Under the pieces are notes generated by a model that saw only the letters and a program-made list of their open reading frames with translations, was not told the DNA's origin and did not search any database. From Plantago ovata (taxonomy: Eukaryota > Streptophyta > Magnoliopsida > Lamiales > Plantaginaceae), in the NCBI GenBank assembly GCA_028274465.1, contig CM051456.1, positions 84,678,753-84,742,752 of the forward strand: a stretch of 64,000 bases of DNA, written 5' to 3'. This document shows positions 41,652 to 53,699 of this stretch, piece after piece. A program made the position numbers and the translations under genes. How positions within the stretch are numbered: position 1 is the first letter of the stretch; every line of letters starts with the position of its first letter.

Positions 41652-41669
41652 TGGCACCGTTGCCGGGGA
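41652..41669 (+). promoter_or_regulatory. Primer-binding site of C', mutated
   Basis: TGGCACCGTTGCCGGGGA. One base differs from the site in A and C, within the part that pairs with the tRNA 3' end. Confidence 0.85.
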
Positions 41670-41810
41670 CTATACTCCTTTTTTCTATTTAATTTGTTTT
41701 TATTTACAGCTTTAGATTCCTAATTCTTTTAGTTTTAGTTTTCCTTTTTAATCTCTCTCTGTTTTCCTATTTGTTTCTAATCACTTTTCCGAGTCTGTCA
41801 CAGATTGTGT

Positions 41811-43822
41811 ATGCCACATACACGTTCTGCAGGAATACCGCTTGCTGATTCAATTGCTGAGATCGATAGAGTCTACCAACAAAGAAGGCGACTCCTTTTC
41901 AAGGAAATCGACGGAATGGCAGAAGCTAGACCACTGAAGGCATGGGTACAACCCACCAAGGATCGTATGAGGGGACCGGCGATTGTTCTTTCGCCCGCAA
42001 CCCGAGATCTGGAAATCAAGAACCACGCATTCCAACAACTTCCGAGGTTCTATGGCTTATCAAGGGAAGATGTGATGGGGTACTTGAACGATATCGATGA
42101 TTTCGTCAACCAACTCCCACGACCCGGAGCTGACATAACAACGGATGAGTTGAGGATGAAGGTTTTTGCTATGGGACTTGGCGACAGAGCCAAGTCATGG
42201 CTGAGTTCTCTACCAGCCGGCTCGCTGGACACTTGGGAAAAGGTTTTTTCAGCTTTCATGGAGAAATACTTCCCACACACTCTAACTAATGCGCTCAAGG
42301 TGCAAATCATTGGATTCAAGCAGGACTATGATGAGACCATCTACACCGCGTTCGAGAGGTTCCAAGATCTCACGAACAAGTGCCCTCACCATGGTTTTGA
42401 ACTCTCCGACCTAGTCCAACACTTCTACAATGGACTAACCTTCGAGAACCAACAAGTGGTGGATTTCCAATGCCGAGGCAATATTTGGGAGGAAACCGCA
42501 GAAGTCGTCTGGGCTGTTTTCGAAAGGCTTGCTAAGGGTTCGCAGTTCAAGGACCCAAGAGCAATGGCTAGGAGACGTGGACCCGAAGCTCCACCGACTC
42601 AAGAAGCCCCAGTGTACAGGGGGAATGGGGATCAATTCGAGTGCTTTACCAACGAATTGAAGCAAGTCCTCAAGAGCGCCACCGGAACAACTGTTTCGAA
42701 CGAAGTATGCCGAATATGCAAAAACTATGGGCATGGAGCTCATATGTGTAGATCGGAGCTGGCATACGAAGATGGCAACTGGGCTCGAGGAGGAGAAGAA
42801 GAAGCCTTTGCTACGGAGTTTGGTACTCAAGAAGTTAGCTACCGACAAGACGGTAGGAATGCTCGAGGCGGATTTTGGAGAAGAGGATACCGTAACAATC
42901 AAGGATATGCACCGGCTAACCAAACCTATGGACCTAACCAAGACCGTAGTAGGCTGAACTATGGTAATGATCACTGCGAAAACCCCGCTCCGAAAGAGCC
43001 ACCGAAGTCGAAGACGGCTCTACTGATGGAGAACTTGCAGAAGATGGTTGATCACACACAAAGTTTTCTCAAACGGTATGAAGAAGATTCTGAGAAGACT
43101 AGGGCAAGGCTCGATAAGTTAGAAGAGAGCACTAGGCTTGCCCATCAAAAGATGCAGGAGTTGATCGACCGAAGAGCAAGTAGGGAACAAGGCAACATTG
43201 TGAAGGTCGTTAGATGCGAGTGTTGCATGAAGGAAGAACTACTACAGGCTAAGGAAGAAGGGGAGGACCTTGGTTCTGACGCAAGTAATGAGGAGCAAGA
43301 GGATCCCGAACCACTCCCTAAGAGTTTCGATGTTAAGGTCGGGATTGGGGAGCTTGAAGATGTCCGAGCCACACTAGACACTGGATCCTACTCAAACATA
43401 ATTCCTTTGAATGTGTTTGAAAAGAGTAACCTTGGAAAACTATCTGAGGAAAGGGCTATTGTGCGACTGGCGGATGGATCATTTATGAGAAAAATGTGTT
43501 GGTCAAGATTGGTGAAGCATCTATATACACCAATTTCGTAGTTATGCCGGCATCTGCACCTGGGACGGGGGATGTCATACTCTTAGGGCAAACATTCTTG
43601 ACCAAGCTACGCTCGGTGATGGATATCTACCAAAGAACTTGCACCATCGAAGTAAATGGCAAACAACACGTATTGCAAGCCATACCTGATCCACCTGAAC
43701 CGCCCGATATTACTACTCACTATTGTGGTCTTGCAGCCTATATTCTTTCTTATTCACAGGTTCGTGGCATGGAAAGGAGATCAATGAAGGGGAAGCCTAG
43801 TACCCTCAAAAAAAGGAGATAG
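41811..43822 (+). pseudogene. Gag-protease polyprotein, frameshifted (C')
   Basis: Differs from the C copy at a few residues (for example ETIYTAF as in A where C has AIIYTAF, and SYRQDGRN where C has SYGQEGRN). It carries the same in-frame losses and the same frameshift near 43491, which ends the main frame at 43541; the protease tail continues in another frame to 43822. The zinc knuckle and DTGS are kept. Confidence 0.85.
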
Positions 43823-44085
43823 GCGCAGACAGGAGTCGAGTCAAAGACTTAAAACAATGACGCTATCCGGGAGGCAACCCGAAATTTTTTATCGCTTTCT
43901 TTACTGCTTTTCTGCATGCATTTCATTCTTGAACTATTTGCTTCTCATATGCGAATTTGTTCATGTGTGTGTCGTATATGCTTTTGTTTGAGTGATATTT
44001 TTCGAGTGGTCTTTTGAAAAAATTAGTTTCGGGATTTAAACCGCATTTTCTGACATCGGGACACGTCTCCCCGCATAGGGGAGCA

Positions 44086-44163
44086 CGGGGCGAGCCGCCC
44101 CACTTGGGGGGCGAACCGCCCCGTGGTGGGGCGAACCGCCCCACACGTGGGGCGAACAGTCCC
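44086..44163. promoter_or_regulatory. Internal palindrome cluster (C')
   Basis: Same units as 19088-19165, with the first palindrome slightly better paired (GGGGCGAGCCGCCCC). Confidence 0.7.
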
Positions 44164-44389
44164 AGATCTTAAAAAACGTAGATTTCAACCCCAAATCATT
44201 ATTTTCTTCATTCTTCTTCATCCATACTCCCAAAAAACCCGAAAAGTGCGATTTTGCTTCTAAATCTTCATAACTTCTTCGTTTCTTGACCAAATTGAGT
44301 GTTCTTTAGCTTAATTCGAAGCCTATTACATGATCTATCATCCTAACCGATCAGATTTCATCCTAATTCGTTAGATTTGCAGATCTGAG

Positions 44390-44933
44390 GTATCATCTTT
44401 AAGAACCCTAATTTTCGAGTTTGGGGGTTTTCTAATTTGAGCTTCAATTATGCTTGTTTGATGCATGGGTATGGTGTTTATGTGATTAGACATGTTATTT
44501 ACTATCAATTGCATGCTCAATTTTGCTTAAGTTGTTGATTTGGGTATTTTGCTATTAGATGATATATCTTGTTATGCATTATGTCTTTATCTTTGATTTA
44601 TAGCATATGGATATGTTTATTGGTGTAATGTTGGTGGATTTGACGATAGAATGCTTATTAGTTGAGAATGAGGATTTACGCTGTTGAATTTTTTGCGCTG
44701 CTATGGTATGAATTGAAACCTTGTTATCAAGGTTATTGGTTGTCTAGTAAGAGCATGATGTGATGTATTGCATGTAGTAGTTACGTTGATATGTTGCATG
44801 ATGAAGTAGCTAGGCTAGACATTGCGGTTTGGGGAGTTCGATTGATGAATTTATCACTTGTGTGTCTCGGTTTTACACTAGCATATATTTTAGTCTGTTT
44901 TGAGTCGTACGAGGTGTTAATCGCTGTTTGTAG
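44390..44933 (+). other. Candidate 5'-leader intron (C')
   Basis: Same boundaries as 19391-19934. Confidence 0.5.
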
Positions 44934-45785
44934 GTACCATACTAAGGGAAGGGAGCATTCCCGTATGATTGCTGTGAAGAACCATGTCAAGGAAGGTGAT
45001 CTCGCTAGATGTGCGTTCGAGCCAAGGGGTTTTGGCAACAACATCGTGGATTATCCGAGAGGAGGAGTTAGAATACAACTGGAGTAAGGACTCCTATGCC
45101 TATTCATGCACCACCGAAGGGTCAGAAACCACTATTATGTCAGCACTCCATCACGAGGACTACAGAGTTCAAGTGAATAGGAAGGCACCGGGACAGTCTT
45201 GCCACGACGGATTCGATCTTGAGTCCGAAGTTGCTCGAAGGTTCCGAAGCGCTAGCTTGGTTCCAAAACGTAATGACATGGGTACCCAGCACCTTGTTGG
45301 GGTGCCCCTTGTCTGCCTCTAAAAGGAGCATAACATTTATATTGGGAGCATCAACTGTAGAGAATGTGGACAAAATTGGAGAAAAAGGTAGAAGACTTCT
45401 GAGTATCCGAACAGCTAACTGAAACCTTCTCGTGGAGTGAACCGTTGGAGGGGGAGGTCCTGATACCACTGCCCTTTCCCCTTCAACAGTTCACATCCTA
45501 TTGGAGGACTACAAGATGGAGAATTCCATAACAGCGGCGGTTCATCTTGAGAATTCAACCTGCCACTACAACTCTACTAGTGACGATGTGCGTGACAGTA
45601 GTGACAATGAAGACAAGAGGGACAATGATGATACAGATGGTTGAGTCGGTCCTGTCCAATCTTTTGATGGAACTACTGCCACTACGACAAGTCCCGATGA
45701 TCATATATGAAGCTCCCAAAAGAGGCCCAATAACTCAAGAGCAGCATACTCAGCCGACCGAGGCCAAACCATGGGGTAACATCTA
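44934..45785 (+). pseudogene. Decayed accessory ORF (C')
   Basis: Near-copy of 19935-20790; starts GTACCATAC, with the start codon position again ATA. Short broken frames only. Confidence 0.5.
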
Positions 45786-47327
45786 GTATCACATCTTATT
45801 TCCTCATTTTCTTACTGCTAGGGACTAGCGTTAATTTCATGAGGGGGGATTGGATTTAAGTGATCTAGTATTATTAGTTTGGAGCTTGACATTGGTAGGC
45901 TGAGTATAGTACCTCGCATGCTTTATCCGTTTGCATCTGCATTTGCACGTTTACTGCTTTCTTAGATTTTTAGGTTGCATTCACTACATTCATCCTAGGA
46001 TAGTCTTGCATGTTTTATATGGAGTTTATTGCCGAATTTTTTGAACTTTTATATTGGGTAGATCAACTAGCTATGCCATTAATCGTATGCTTCATCTCTA
46101 TGAATTTGTTTGAGGTTTTTCTCGCTTGGCTTGTCACATTTATGTATTGCACTTAGTTGAGCTAGGTAGTCTCGACATCACTTAGTGATGTTTTCTCTAC
46201 TGCGGTTCACGAAGGCCTTTATAATAGGATGATGCATGTTAGGATCTTATGGTTGTTTTCCCGAGTAATTATGTACCTAAGAGGCAACAAGTCTTCACCA
46301 TGCTTTGAGATTGCCAAATGCCTAGGAAGGAGGTAGTGTGATGTTGTGTGATCCTTTGTTTATAACCTATTCTTCCGAATAGGTTTGGGGAGGGGGTTAC
46401 ACCATCATAGACTTGTTTTTGTTTTTCATTCTTCGTATCGTGAGTTTATTTTTCCTTTTTCGTGAATTTTGTACTCTAACCTATTCTTTCGAATAGGTTT
46501 GGGGAGGTCGTGTGAGTCATTTTATTTCTCTTTTTGTTATGCTACTGCTGGCTAGAAAAAAAATCGAAAAACAGAAGAAGAGAAAATTCCAGAAAAAAGA
46601 GAAAAAAAAAAGAATCTGGAAGGAAAAAAAAAAGAAAAAAAGAGGAAGACCCCAAAAAAGCAAAGAAGGGTCCAAAAAATAAAGCCAAATAGCATTTTAG
46701 CAAAGTTTGAGTCTTTTCCATTTTTCGTATTGTTCGTAATCGTGTTTTTCTATTTTTTATCTTTTTCGTCTTAAGTGTCATCTGTTCTAGACCACCCTCG
46801 TCCTGCCATTCAGGAAGTGGTGAATAGCTTAAGACTTTACTTGAGAGATGGGTAGAATAGGGGAGTGTTATCTTTTATAGGGAACCCTCCTTCGTTTGAT
46901 GAGAGCCAGTACTGGTTCGACCTCTTTTTGAGGGAAAGTCTTAACATGGTGGAACAACACAATGGCTTTTCTCTTTCCTATCTGAACGGAACTAGTAAGT
47001 CCTCAGTTTCAAAGGCACGGGGCAACCATTCGTATCTTAGCATGCATCATTATGTCGTCACTGACTAGGTCCAGGTAGAGAATGTTACGAGAGACTATCT
47101 TGTCTTGACATAAATGCTTATGTGGATGTGTATAAGTCAATCGAGGTATTCTTCAACCTATATTCATGCTTTGATTTATATGGTTTTTGTTCATATGTTA
47201 TTTGGTAGATTCAGTAATTTAGTTCATTTTATTTGGCATGAAACTCCATTTTTGAGTCTTGCATGTTTTCTGTATTAGAGTCTAGCTTAGTTGCTTGAAG
47301 ACAAGCAAAGGTTCGGTTTGGGGAGTT
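45786..47327 (+). other. 3' non-coding region and PPT of C'
   Basis: Internal module GCTAG-GGA-CTAGC (45817-45829) with GAGGGGGGATTGG, twin hairpins at 46364-46385 and 46478-46499, purine tract (about 46553-46690), terminal hairpin, and PPT ending at 47327. About 35 bp (near 46960-46995) are present here but not in C. Confidence 0.75.
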
Positions 47328-48524
47328 TGATGAATGTGTATTTTACACTTTCATTCGAGTCTTTTTCACCTATTTTAGCTATCCTCTATGTTAATTTAGC
47401 TATATTTTAGTACATTTTATTAGAATAGTGTCACGTTTCCCTTTAGATTTTATTTTACAGGTTTTGGTTGAAATTCGGAGATTTACGGGCAATTATATTG
47501 AAGTCTACAAGGAATTGGTGTTCCAGAAGCCTATTTGGAGTATCTGAAGGTTTCCGGATAGGATTTGGAGTCTAGGGGTCGAATCTGGAGGTTAGAAGGC
47601 CATTAGAAGTCTGAAACCAAGTCCGAAAAGGCAAAGAAATCCAAAACCGCGTCGAAAACGTGGAAATTCCACGTTTACACTGTGGGGCGAACCGCCCCAG
47701 CCAGGAGGCGAACCGCCGCGGGCAAAAATCAGGCCTATATATAGTTGTGAGTTTTCTCTCCGAAAATCATATCTTTCCAAGCCTACTTTTTCACCACTCT
47801 CTATAGTTTTAGGTAGGAACTTCCCGGGGCCTGTCCTGGGAGTTCCATAGCTTAGGGGATACTTTTTCATAGCAGATTGGAGCGCGTAGGATCGCAATCA
47901 TCCGGAGATTGACAACCTTCGGTAACCTTGTATCTTACAACTTTTATCTACTTATTTTATATTCTTTCAATATGTTTTCTTCTATGATTGCTATTGATTG
48001 CATGCACATTATGAGTAGCTAAATTTATCGTTGGTGGTAGTATGTGAATTCTTAGCGAGGGAAGATAATCATGCTAATGGCTATATCGCGCATTATACTC
48101 CATGTCATTGCTTTATTTCGTTGATGAGTTGAACACCAAAATTCTCGTATGTTGTATTGATCATTATGCACACTAGGACACTTGTCGGCCAATCAGACCA
48201 AATTATCTTCGTAGTGTTGAATGATTACGGAACACAATAGGACGTTAGTTGTTGACAGGTCAGACCCATATTATCTTCGTAGTGCACAATACTAACAACA
48301 GGACCCAAGATTCATTCAAGATCTCTATGCAAGACCGAGGAATTTATGCATGATTATCGACCCATTATGTTAAGAAGGACCATACTATCACCAACCTCCA
48401 TTATCTGCTTGAAACCCCCTATTGCTTTCTATCTGCTGTTTTATATTCTCTCGATTAAATAGGTAAAGCTAGTTATAGTCCTGAGAGAACGACACTCGAG
48501 TCATTCTGCTACTACACGACGGTT
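47328..48524 (+). repeat. 3' LTR of C', truncated
   Basis: Same breakpoint (ACACGACGGTT|CATATTCC) as in C. Confidence 0.85.
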
Positions 48525-49760
48525 CATATTCCTGAGATACCCTTCTATAAATAGGGGAGGACCGATTCATTTCTCACTTTCCGCCCTATTTCACTCAGTA
48601 AGAGAGCGAGGCGCTATTTGAGAGGAGCGAGGACCTGTTCAGGTGACTAAAGTAAGCTTTTTCCGGGTGCTTTTTCCATCTTCAACCGTTTACCAAGTAA
48701 GTTCTTCTTCCAATCTTCTCAAATACTTGGTTGAATCGTGTATGCCATCCATCTTTGTTGTTGATTCTCTAGATTTTTCAATACTTGAGTGTGATTCCCG
48801 TTGCCTGGGTTGTCGCCGGCGTACGGGGGACGCGAACCCGGACTTAAATGGACTTTGCGGACTTAAAGGACTGTAGATTTGCATGCTTTCCCCTTTTTAT
48901 TTTCTACGATTCCCCTTTGCCTCCTTAGATTAACAATAAAAACCGTCCAACATGATCGCTCCTTTACCTCTCGTCTGTCTTTGAGCGGTTGGTCGCTCCT
49001 TTTCTGCTCCATCTCATACACTTGTATTTTACTCCTCCGTCTTGTTTGCTTATGCTACGTTCGTATTTTTGCTCTTCGCTCTGCTTGCATGTTAGTCGCT
49101 TTTTGTAGAGTAACTTCTTTGTTGTTACGCACCTTTTGAGATTTTTCTCCGTTCGGGAGGTCGAACATAACGAAACACTTAAATGGACCTCTCGGACTAT
49201 CACCACCCATCCTTACTCTTTTTCTGGCCGACCTTTTAGGATGTCCGAGAGGAGCGAAGATAGCCAAAACTGTCACGACGCCCATGATTATGGGACCGAG
49301 CAAGATACGTCCGAGGAGACGTCCGTATCGGCTACCTTCCTCGATCAGACTTTGGAACTTTTTTCGGGTAGTGATGAACCCGTTAAACCATCCGAGGAAG
49401 CTGGTAGTGAAGAAGAGGATGACGGTGAGGGCGAGTCCGAGGAGGGTGAAGAAAACAACGATTCTAGCGAGGATGATGAGTCCGAGAAGGAGGAAGAGGC
49501 CGATGAGTATCGTCTGCAAGTCCGTAAGAGACACATAGTCAACGATGATGATGCTGCTTTCATTGGTGATCAGATAGAGGTGGAAGGTGGTCCACCCGAC
49601 AACGGTGTTCCTACTGCCTTAATAAGCAAAGCGGCACAAGTATTTGGGAGGGATTATGGTGCTCGAGACAATGTTGAGCCGTTGGCTGCCCGTATAAAGG
49701 ACATGGACGATACTGAGCGACCCACTCCTGCGTTAGCCTGGTTCGAGGAGGGTGAGCGTT
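48525..49760 (+). other. Second copy of the unassigned segment
   Basis: Copy of 23472-24709 with a TATAAATA box near 48548. The acidic frame is kept from 49136 with a few changes, the favoured ATG being at 49241. Confidence 0.4.
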
Positions 49761-49762
49761 TG
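49241..49762 (+). CDS. Hypothetical acidic protein, second copy, cut by an LTR
   Basis: Same protein as at 24190-24711: Glu/Asp/Ser-rich N-terminal half, RKR patch, ending EEGERL where LTR sequence starts. Substitutions such as EDGESE to EDDESE and ISDRI to IGDQI keep the frame. No domain recognised, and coding status is uncertain. Confidence 0.35.
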
Positions 49763-50244
49763 ATGAACGTTTATTTTACACTTTCATTCGACCTTTTTTC
49801 ACCAATTTAGCATCCTCTATGTTAATTTAGCTATATTTTAGTGCATTTTATTAGAATAGTGTCACGTTTCCCTTTAGCTTGTATTTACAGGTTTTGGGTG
49901 AAAATGAGTTTTCTGGGCAATTATATGAACGACAAGGAATTGGTGTTCCGAAGACTTTTTGGAGTATCTGGAAGATTCCGGATAGGATTTGAAGTCTAGG
50001 GTCGAGTCTGAAGGCTAAAAGGTCACTAGGAAGGCAAAAACCGAGTCCGAAAAGGAAAGACAAATCCAAAACGCGTCGAAAACGCGTAACCAGCCGACTG
50101 GAGTCCCGGGCGAGTCGCCGGGGACGTGGGTCGAACTGCCCCACACCAGGTGATTCGCCCGGTGGGGGGCGACTCGCCCCACAAGCCGAATACCTATATA
50201 TAGTTGCTCAGTTTTCTCCATTTTTCATACTTTCCCAGACCTTT
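49761..50244 (+). repeat. Second copy of the family-1 LTR fragment
   Basis: Counterpart of 24710-25208, shorter by about 15 bp through many single-base losses. The palindrome array (about 50105-50182) is damaged (for example GTGGGTCGAACTGCCCCAC). Confidence 0.8.
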
Positions 50245-51115
50245 TGATGAACGCGCTGGTGTCGTGTTCCAACGCGAACGGATCAAAAATTGTAATTAGC
50301 CAAAGGCAATCCACACTACAACGAAAACCGTTAGTGTAGCAGTAGAATGACTCGAGTGTCGTTCTCTCAGGACTATAACTAGCTTTATCAAATCTAATTT
50401 AGAATATAAAACACAGCAGACAGATAGCAAAGGGTTTTCTACAGATAATGGAGATTGGTGATAGTATGGCCTTCTTAACATAACGGGTCGATAATCATGC
50501 ATAAATTCCTCGGTCTTGCATAGAGATCTTTGAATCAATCTAGTGTCCTGTTGCAAATATAAGCACTACGAAGATAATTGGTCTGACAAGTCAATCACTA
50601 TTGTCCTATTGTGTTCCGTAATTATTCACACTAGAAGATAACCTCCAATGTCGACAAGTGTCCAATTGTGCATAATAATTAATAAACATACGAGAATTTA
50701 GGTTGTGCCTGATCAACAAATAAAGCAATGACACGGAGTTATAATGCGCGATAATCCCATTAGCATGATTATCTTCCCTTCGCTAAGAATCACATACTAC
50801 CACAACGATAAGTTTAGCTCGCATAATAGGCATGCAATCAATAGAAATATAGAAGAAAAACATTTGAACGATATATAAAATAAGTAGATTAAACTGTAAG
50901 ATACAGTCACCGAAGGTTGTCATCTCCGAAGAATTGCGATACTACGAGCTCCAATCCGCTATGAAAAAGTGTTCCCCTAAGCTACGGAACTCCCGGACAG
51001 GCCCGGAAGTTCCTACCTAAAACTAGCGAGAGTGAGAAAGTAGGTCTGGAAAGATATGATTTCGGAGAAAAACTGAGCAATTATATAGGCCACGAATATG
51101 TGGGCCGGTTCGCCC
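50245..51115 (-). repeat. LTR F', cut by the assembly gap
   Basis: Counterpart of the first ~900 bp of the F LTR (25209-26105), with dozens of small indels. It runs into N at a palindrome (GGGCCGGTTCGCCC|N). Confidence 0.8.
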
Positions 51116-51215
51116 NNNNNNNNNNNNNNNNNNNNNNNNNNNNNNNNNNNNNNNNNNNNNNNNNNNNNNNNNNNNNNNNNNNNNNNNNNNNNNNNNNNNN
51201 NNNNNNNNNNNNNNN
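51116..51215. other. Assembly gap (100 N)
   Basis: Exactly 100 N, the usual placeholder for a gap of unknown length. The two sides belong to different elements, so at least the rest of F' and the 5' LTR of E are missing. Confidence 0.98.
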
Positions 51216-51238
51216 TACTCCTGTTCCAGATTTCCAGT

Positions 51239-52108
51239 ATGACAACCTTAAAAAGCTCGCTTGACACCTACGTTCTCGCAAGTCAAGAGAGGGCAGCTAT
51301 ATACTTGGAAGAAGAGTATCGGGATATGAGGTAACAAGTTCTATAGTGAGAAGGATTCCGAGGTCGAAGATGGAGTGGGGATGAATCCGTTAAGCTCATC
51401 AGGTCCTATGAGGAAGAAATAGCAAAAGTTCCAGCAAAGGGGTTCACTGACACAATTATGCAGGAAATTATTTCTTTTGCTCTGGGATATGAACCGAGGA
51501 TTTGGATAGCAAGGTTCGCACCAGGATCACTGAAGACGTGGAGCCAAGTAGTAGAGGAGTTCTTGGCACGTTCATGCCTTACCATGAGACGATTGCACTG
51601 CGGAATCGGATCGAACACTTCAAGCAAGGAGAATACGAGCGGTTCCGTGACACTTATGAACGTTTTGAGCTGTATAAACGTGAGTGCCCCCACCACCGTT
51701 TCGACGACGGGGAGCTGATTTGGTTTTTGTTTGTGGACTACGGGATGAAGTTAGGCTTCAAGTGGATGGATGTGTGGAGGTTTAGAAGAATGTACAGTAG
51801 AAGAGGCAGAGAAGGTCTTTCAAAAGTATGCCAATGGATCCGCACAATCCGAGAAGATAATGTCGAATGAAGTCACCAACATATATTCAAATCAAGGCGA
51901 AACTGACGGGTTATGCGAAGGATATTCTGAGGACGAAGACATCAGTGAGGAGGAAGAACTTGCGTTTTACGCAGGGATTAAAGCCATTGAGAGTGTTTTT
52001 GAGATAGCACACGCAGGGCAAGCTGAGAACAATCTTCGCATCGAGAAGGCTTTTGAAGCGGTCGAAGTAACTGAGCAACTTATCAAGGAGCTTAGCCTAT
52101 TGAAGTGA
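51239..52108 (+). pseudogene. Gag of element E, frameshifted
   Basis: The ATG at 51239 aligns with the gag start in E2 (62032), both leading into YLE(D/E)E. A stop at about 51334 and two frame changes (about 51545 and 51850) break it. Recognisable pieces: FALGYEPRIWIARFAPGSL, then GTFMPYHETIALRNRIEHFKQGEYERFRDTYERFELYKRECPHHRFDDGELIWFLFVDYG (Athila-like gag core), then an acidic SEDEDISEEEE tail. No zinc knuckle is seen, unlike gag of A and G. Not functional as written. Confidence 0.8.
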
Positions 52109-52169
52109 GAAGGTGCGGTAAAGCAGTCAAGGACACCCCCTGGAAGTAGTGAGCAAACCACCCGAGGTA

Positions 52170-52186
52170 GGGGGCGAATCGCCCCC
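52170..52186. repeat. Single palindrome between gag and protease (E)
   Basis: GGGGGCGA-A-TCGCCCCC, an 8-bp stem with a 1-nt loop, about 60 bp after the gag stop. It is the family-1 LTR palindrome type in a third kind of location. Confidence 0.7.
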
Positions 52187-52222
52187 AACTCCAGGGAATC
52201 GGATGACCCCAGTCCTCCCGAT

Positions 52223-53699
52223 ATGACACCTGAAACTGATCCCGAGCCACTTCCAGCTGTTACTACCAAGGAGAATGAATGCGAAGAGGTGAATCTACTA
52301 CTCCGTGGAGGCAAGACGACCAAAATTCCTAACTTCGTGCGTCCTAAACGGGTAGAGTCTATTGGGACCGAAATACAGGACCAAGCACAGAACAAGAGGT
52401 TAGCGGAAGTTCCAAAGAACCTCAAGAAGTTCCGGGAAGGAATGATGAACCAAGACCATATGTGGTAGACATAGGTGATGACGAAGTCGAGGTAGGAACT
52501 AGTACGCCAGGGGAACTTCACAAATCTTCAAATCCATATGTGCCTCCGAAGCCACATGTACCATTCCCAAGTCGGATCAAGCCAGCCAAGAAGGATATAC
52601 AAGAATCACCCCTATTCCAACGTTGTCAAAAGTGGAAGTCAATGTGCCTCTCTTGGAGTTAATCCAAAACATTCCAGCTTATACGAAATTCTTTCGTGAG
52701 ATCAAGAACAAAAGGGTTACTTCAGGAAAGGAAGTGAATGGGGTTGAAACGGTCAACTCAATTGCCGGATTGCCCGTGAAGAAAAAGGATCCTGGAAGTT
52801 TCATCATCGACATCGCCTTAGGGAATGGACGAACTACGAAGGCAATGCTTGACTTAGGAACTAGCATTAACTTAATGCCCTATTCGGCGTACAAGGCCCT
52901 GGAACTCGGAGAATTGACACCAACTGACATGGTCGTCCAAATGGCAGACCAAAGTGTGAAGAGGCTGGTCGGGATAATAGAAGACATCCTTGTGAAGGTG
53001 GACAAATTGATAATCCCAGCTGATTTTGTAATAATGAAGTCCGCAAACGAGGGAAAGAGCCCTATCCGTGAGCACGTAGTACTACTTGGGAGACCGTTCA
53101 TGGCAACTACCAACACATGCCTTGAACTTAAGGGCAAGAAAATAACCATGGAGGTAATGGGCGAGAAGATTGAGTTGGTAGGATGTAGCATCGGAGATAA
53201 GGAAGTCGCGGAGGAGTTAAAATTTGTCGATTGCTATGAGTCCGTGATTCCCGAATTTCATCATTGCCATGGTAATCGTGAACCACTTGAGGAGGCACTG
53301 ACAATGCAAACTGAGACGTGCTACATGACCGAAGAAGCAAGGGAACTAGTTGAAATAATGGATAGCACCCCAGAAATTCCCGCAGGAGAGGAGGTACTTG
53401 AACCTTTAGATGAAGAAGAGGAAGAAAGTAGGTTTCCTGAAGAACCTAGCTTAGAATTGAAGCCACTTCCTGCGCACCTCAAGTATGTGTACTTAGGAGA
53501 AAATCAGAAGAAGCCTGTAATTGTCTCCTCACATCTCTCCGACAATGAAGAAAGTAAGTTGATTGAAGTATTGAAGGAAAATTCCGCAGCTATAGGATGG
53601 GGGATCAGTGATATCAAAGGAATTAGCCCTACACGGTGCGTGCACAACATCACTCTAGAAAAGATGCCAAACCCGTTAGGCAACCTCAGCGAAGGATAA
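52223..53699 (+). pseudogene. Linker and aspartic protease of element E
   Basis: A Pro-rich linker (PYVPPKPHVPFPSR, about 52530-52580) and the VNVPLLELIQNIPAYTKFFREI motif precede the protease, as known in Athila pol. The main frame (52623-53699, 358 aa) has DLGTSINLMP at residues 77-86, with Leu in place of the usual Thr, a common Athila variant, and VVLLGRPFMAT near residue 160. Frame changes near 52465 and 52630 separate the linker from the protease. After residue 300 it runs into the region before reverse transcriptase and then loses frame near 53650. Confidence 0.85.

Larger units (their letters stand above)
40404..48524 (+). mobile_element. Element C': second copy of element C
   Basis: 5' LTR 40404-41648, gag-pro 41811-43822, 3' LTR 47328-48524 with the same 67-bp truncation as C. 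The shared truncation and shared frameshift show that C and C' come from segment duplication, not two insertions. Confidence 0.9.
39167..51115 (+). repeat. Second copy of a ~12-kb segment (first copy 14255-26105)
   Basis: S3, Tat-like remnant, element C', orphan segment, LTR fragment and LTR F' repeat the order and sequence of 14255-26105 at an offset of about 25.0 kb. Known differences by eye: the 80-bp block in S3, about 35 bp extra near 46960-46995, about 22 bp extra in the C' 3' LTR near 47381, and scattered substitutions. Identity is very high up to about 49.8 kb, then falls because of many small indels. Confidence 0.9.

Noticed and set aside
51116..51215. Joining F' and D as one element interrupted by E
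   Set aside because: D differs from F by about 10% while the duplicated segment is almost identical, so D is probably a separate element; the gap prevents proof.
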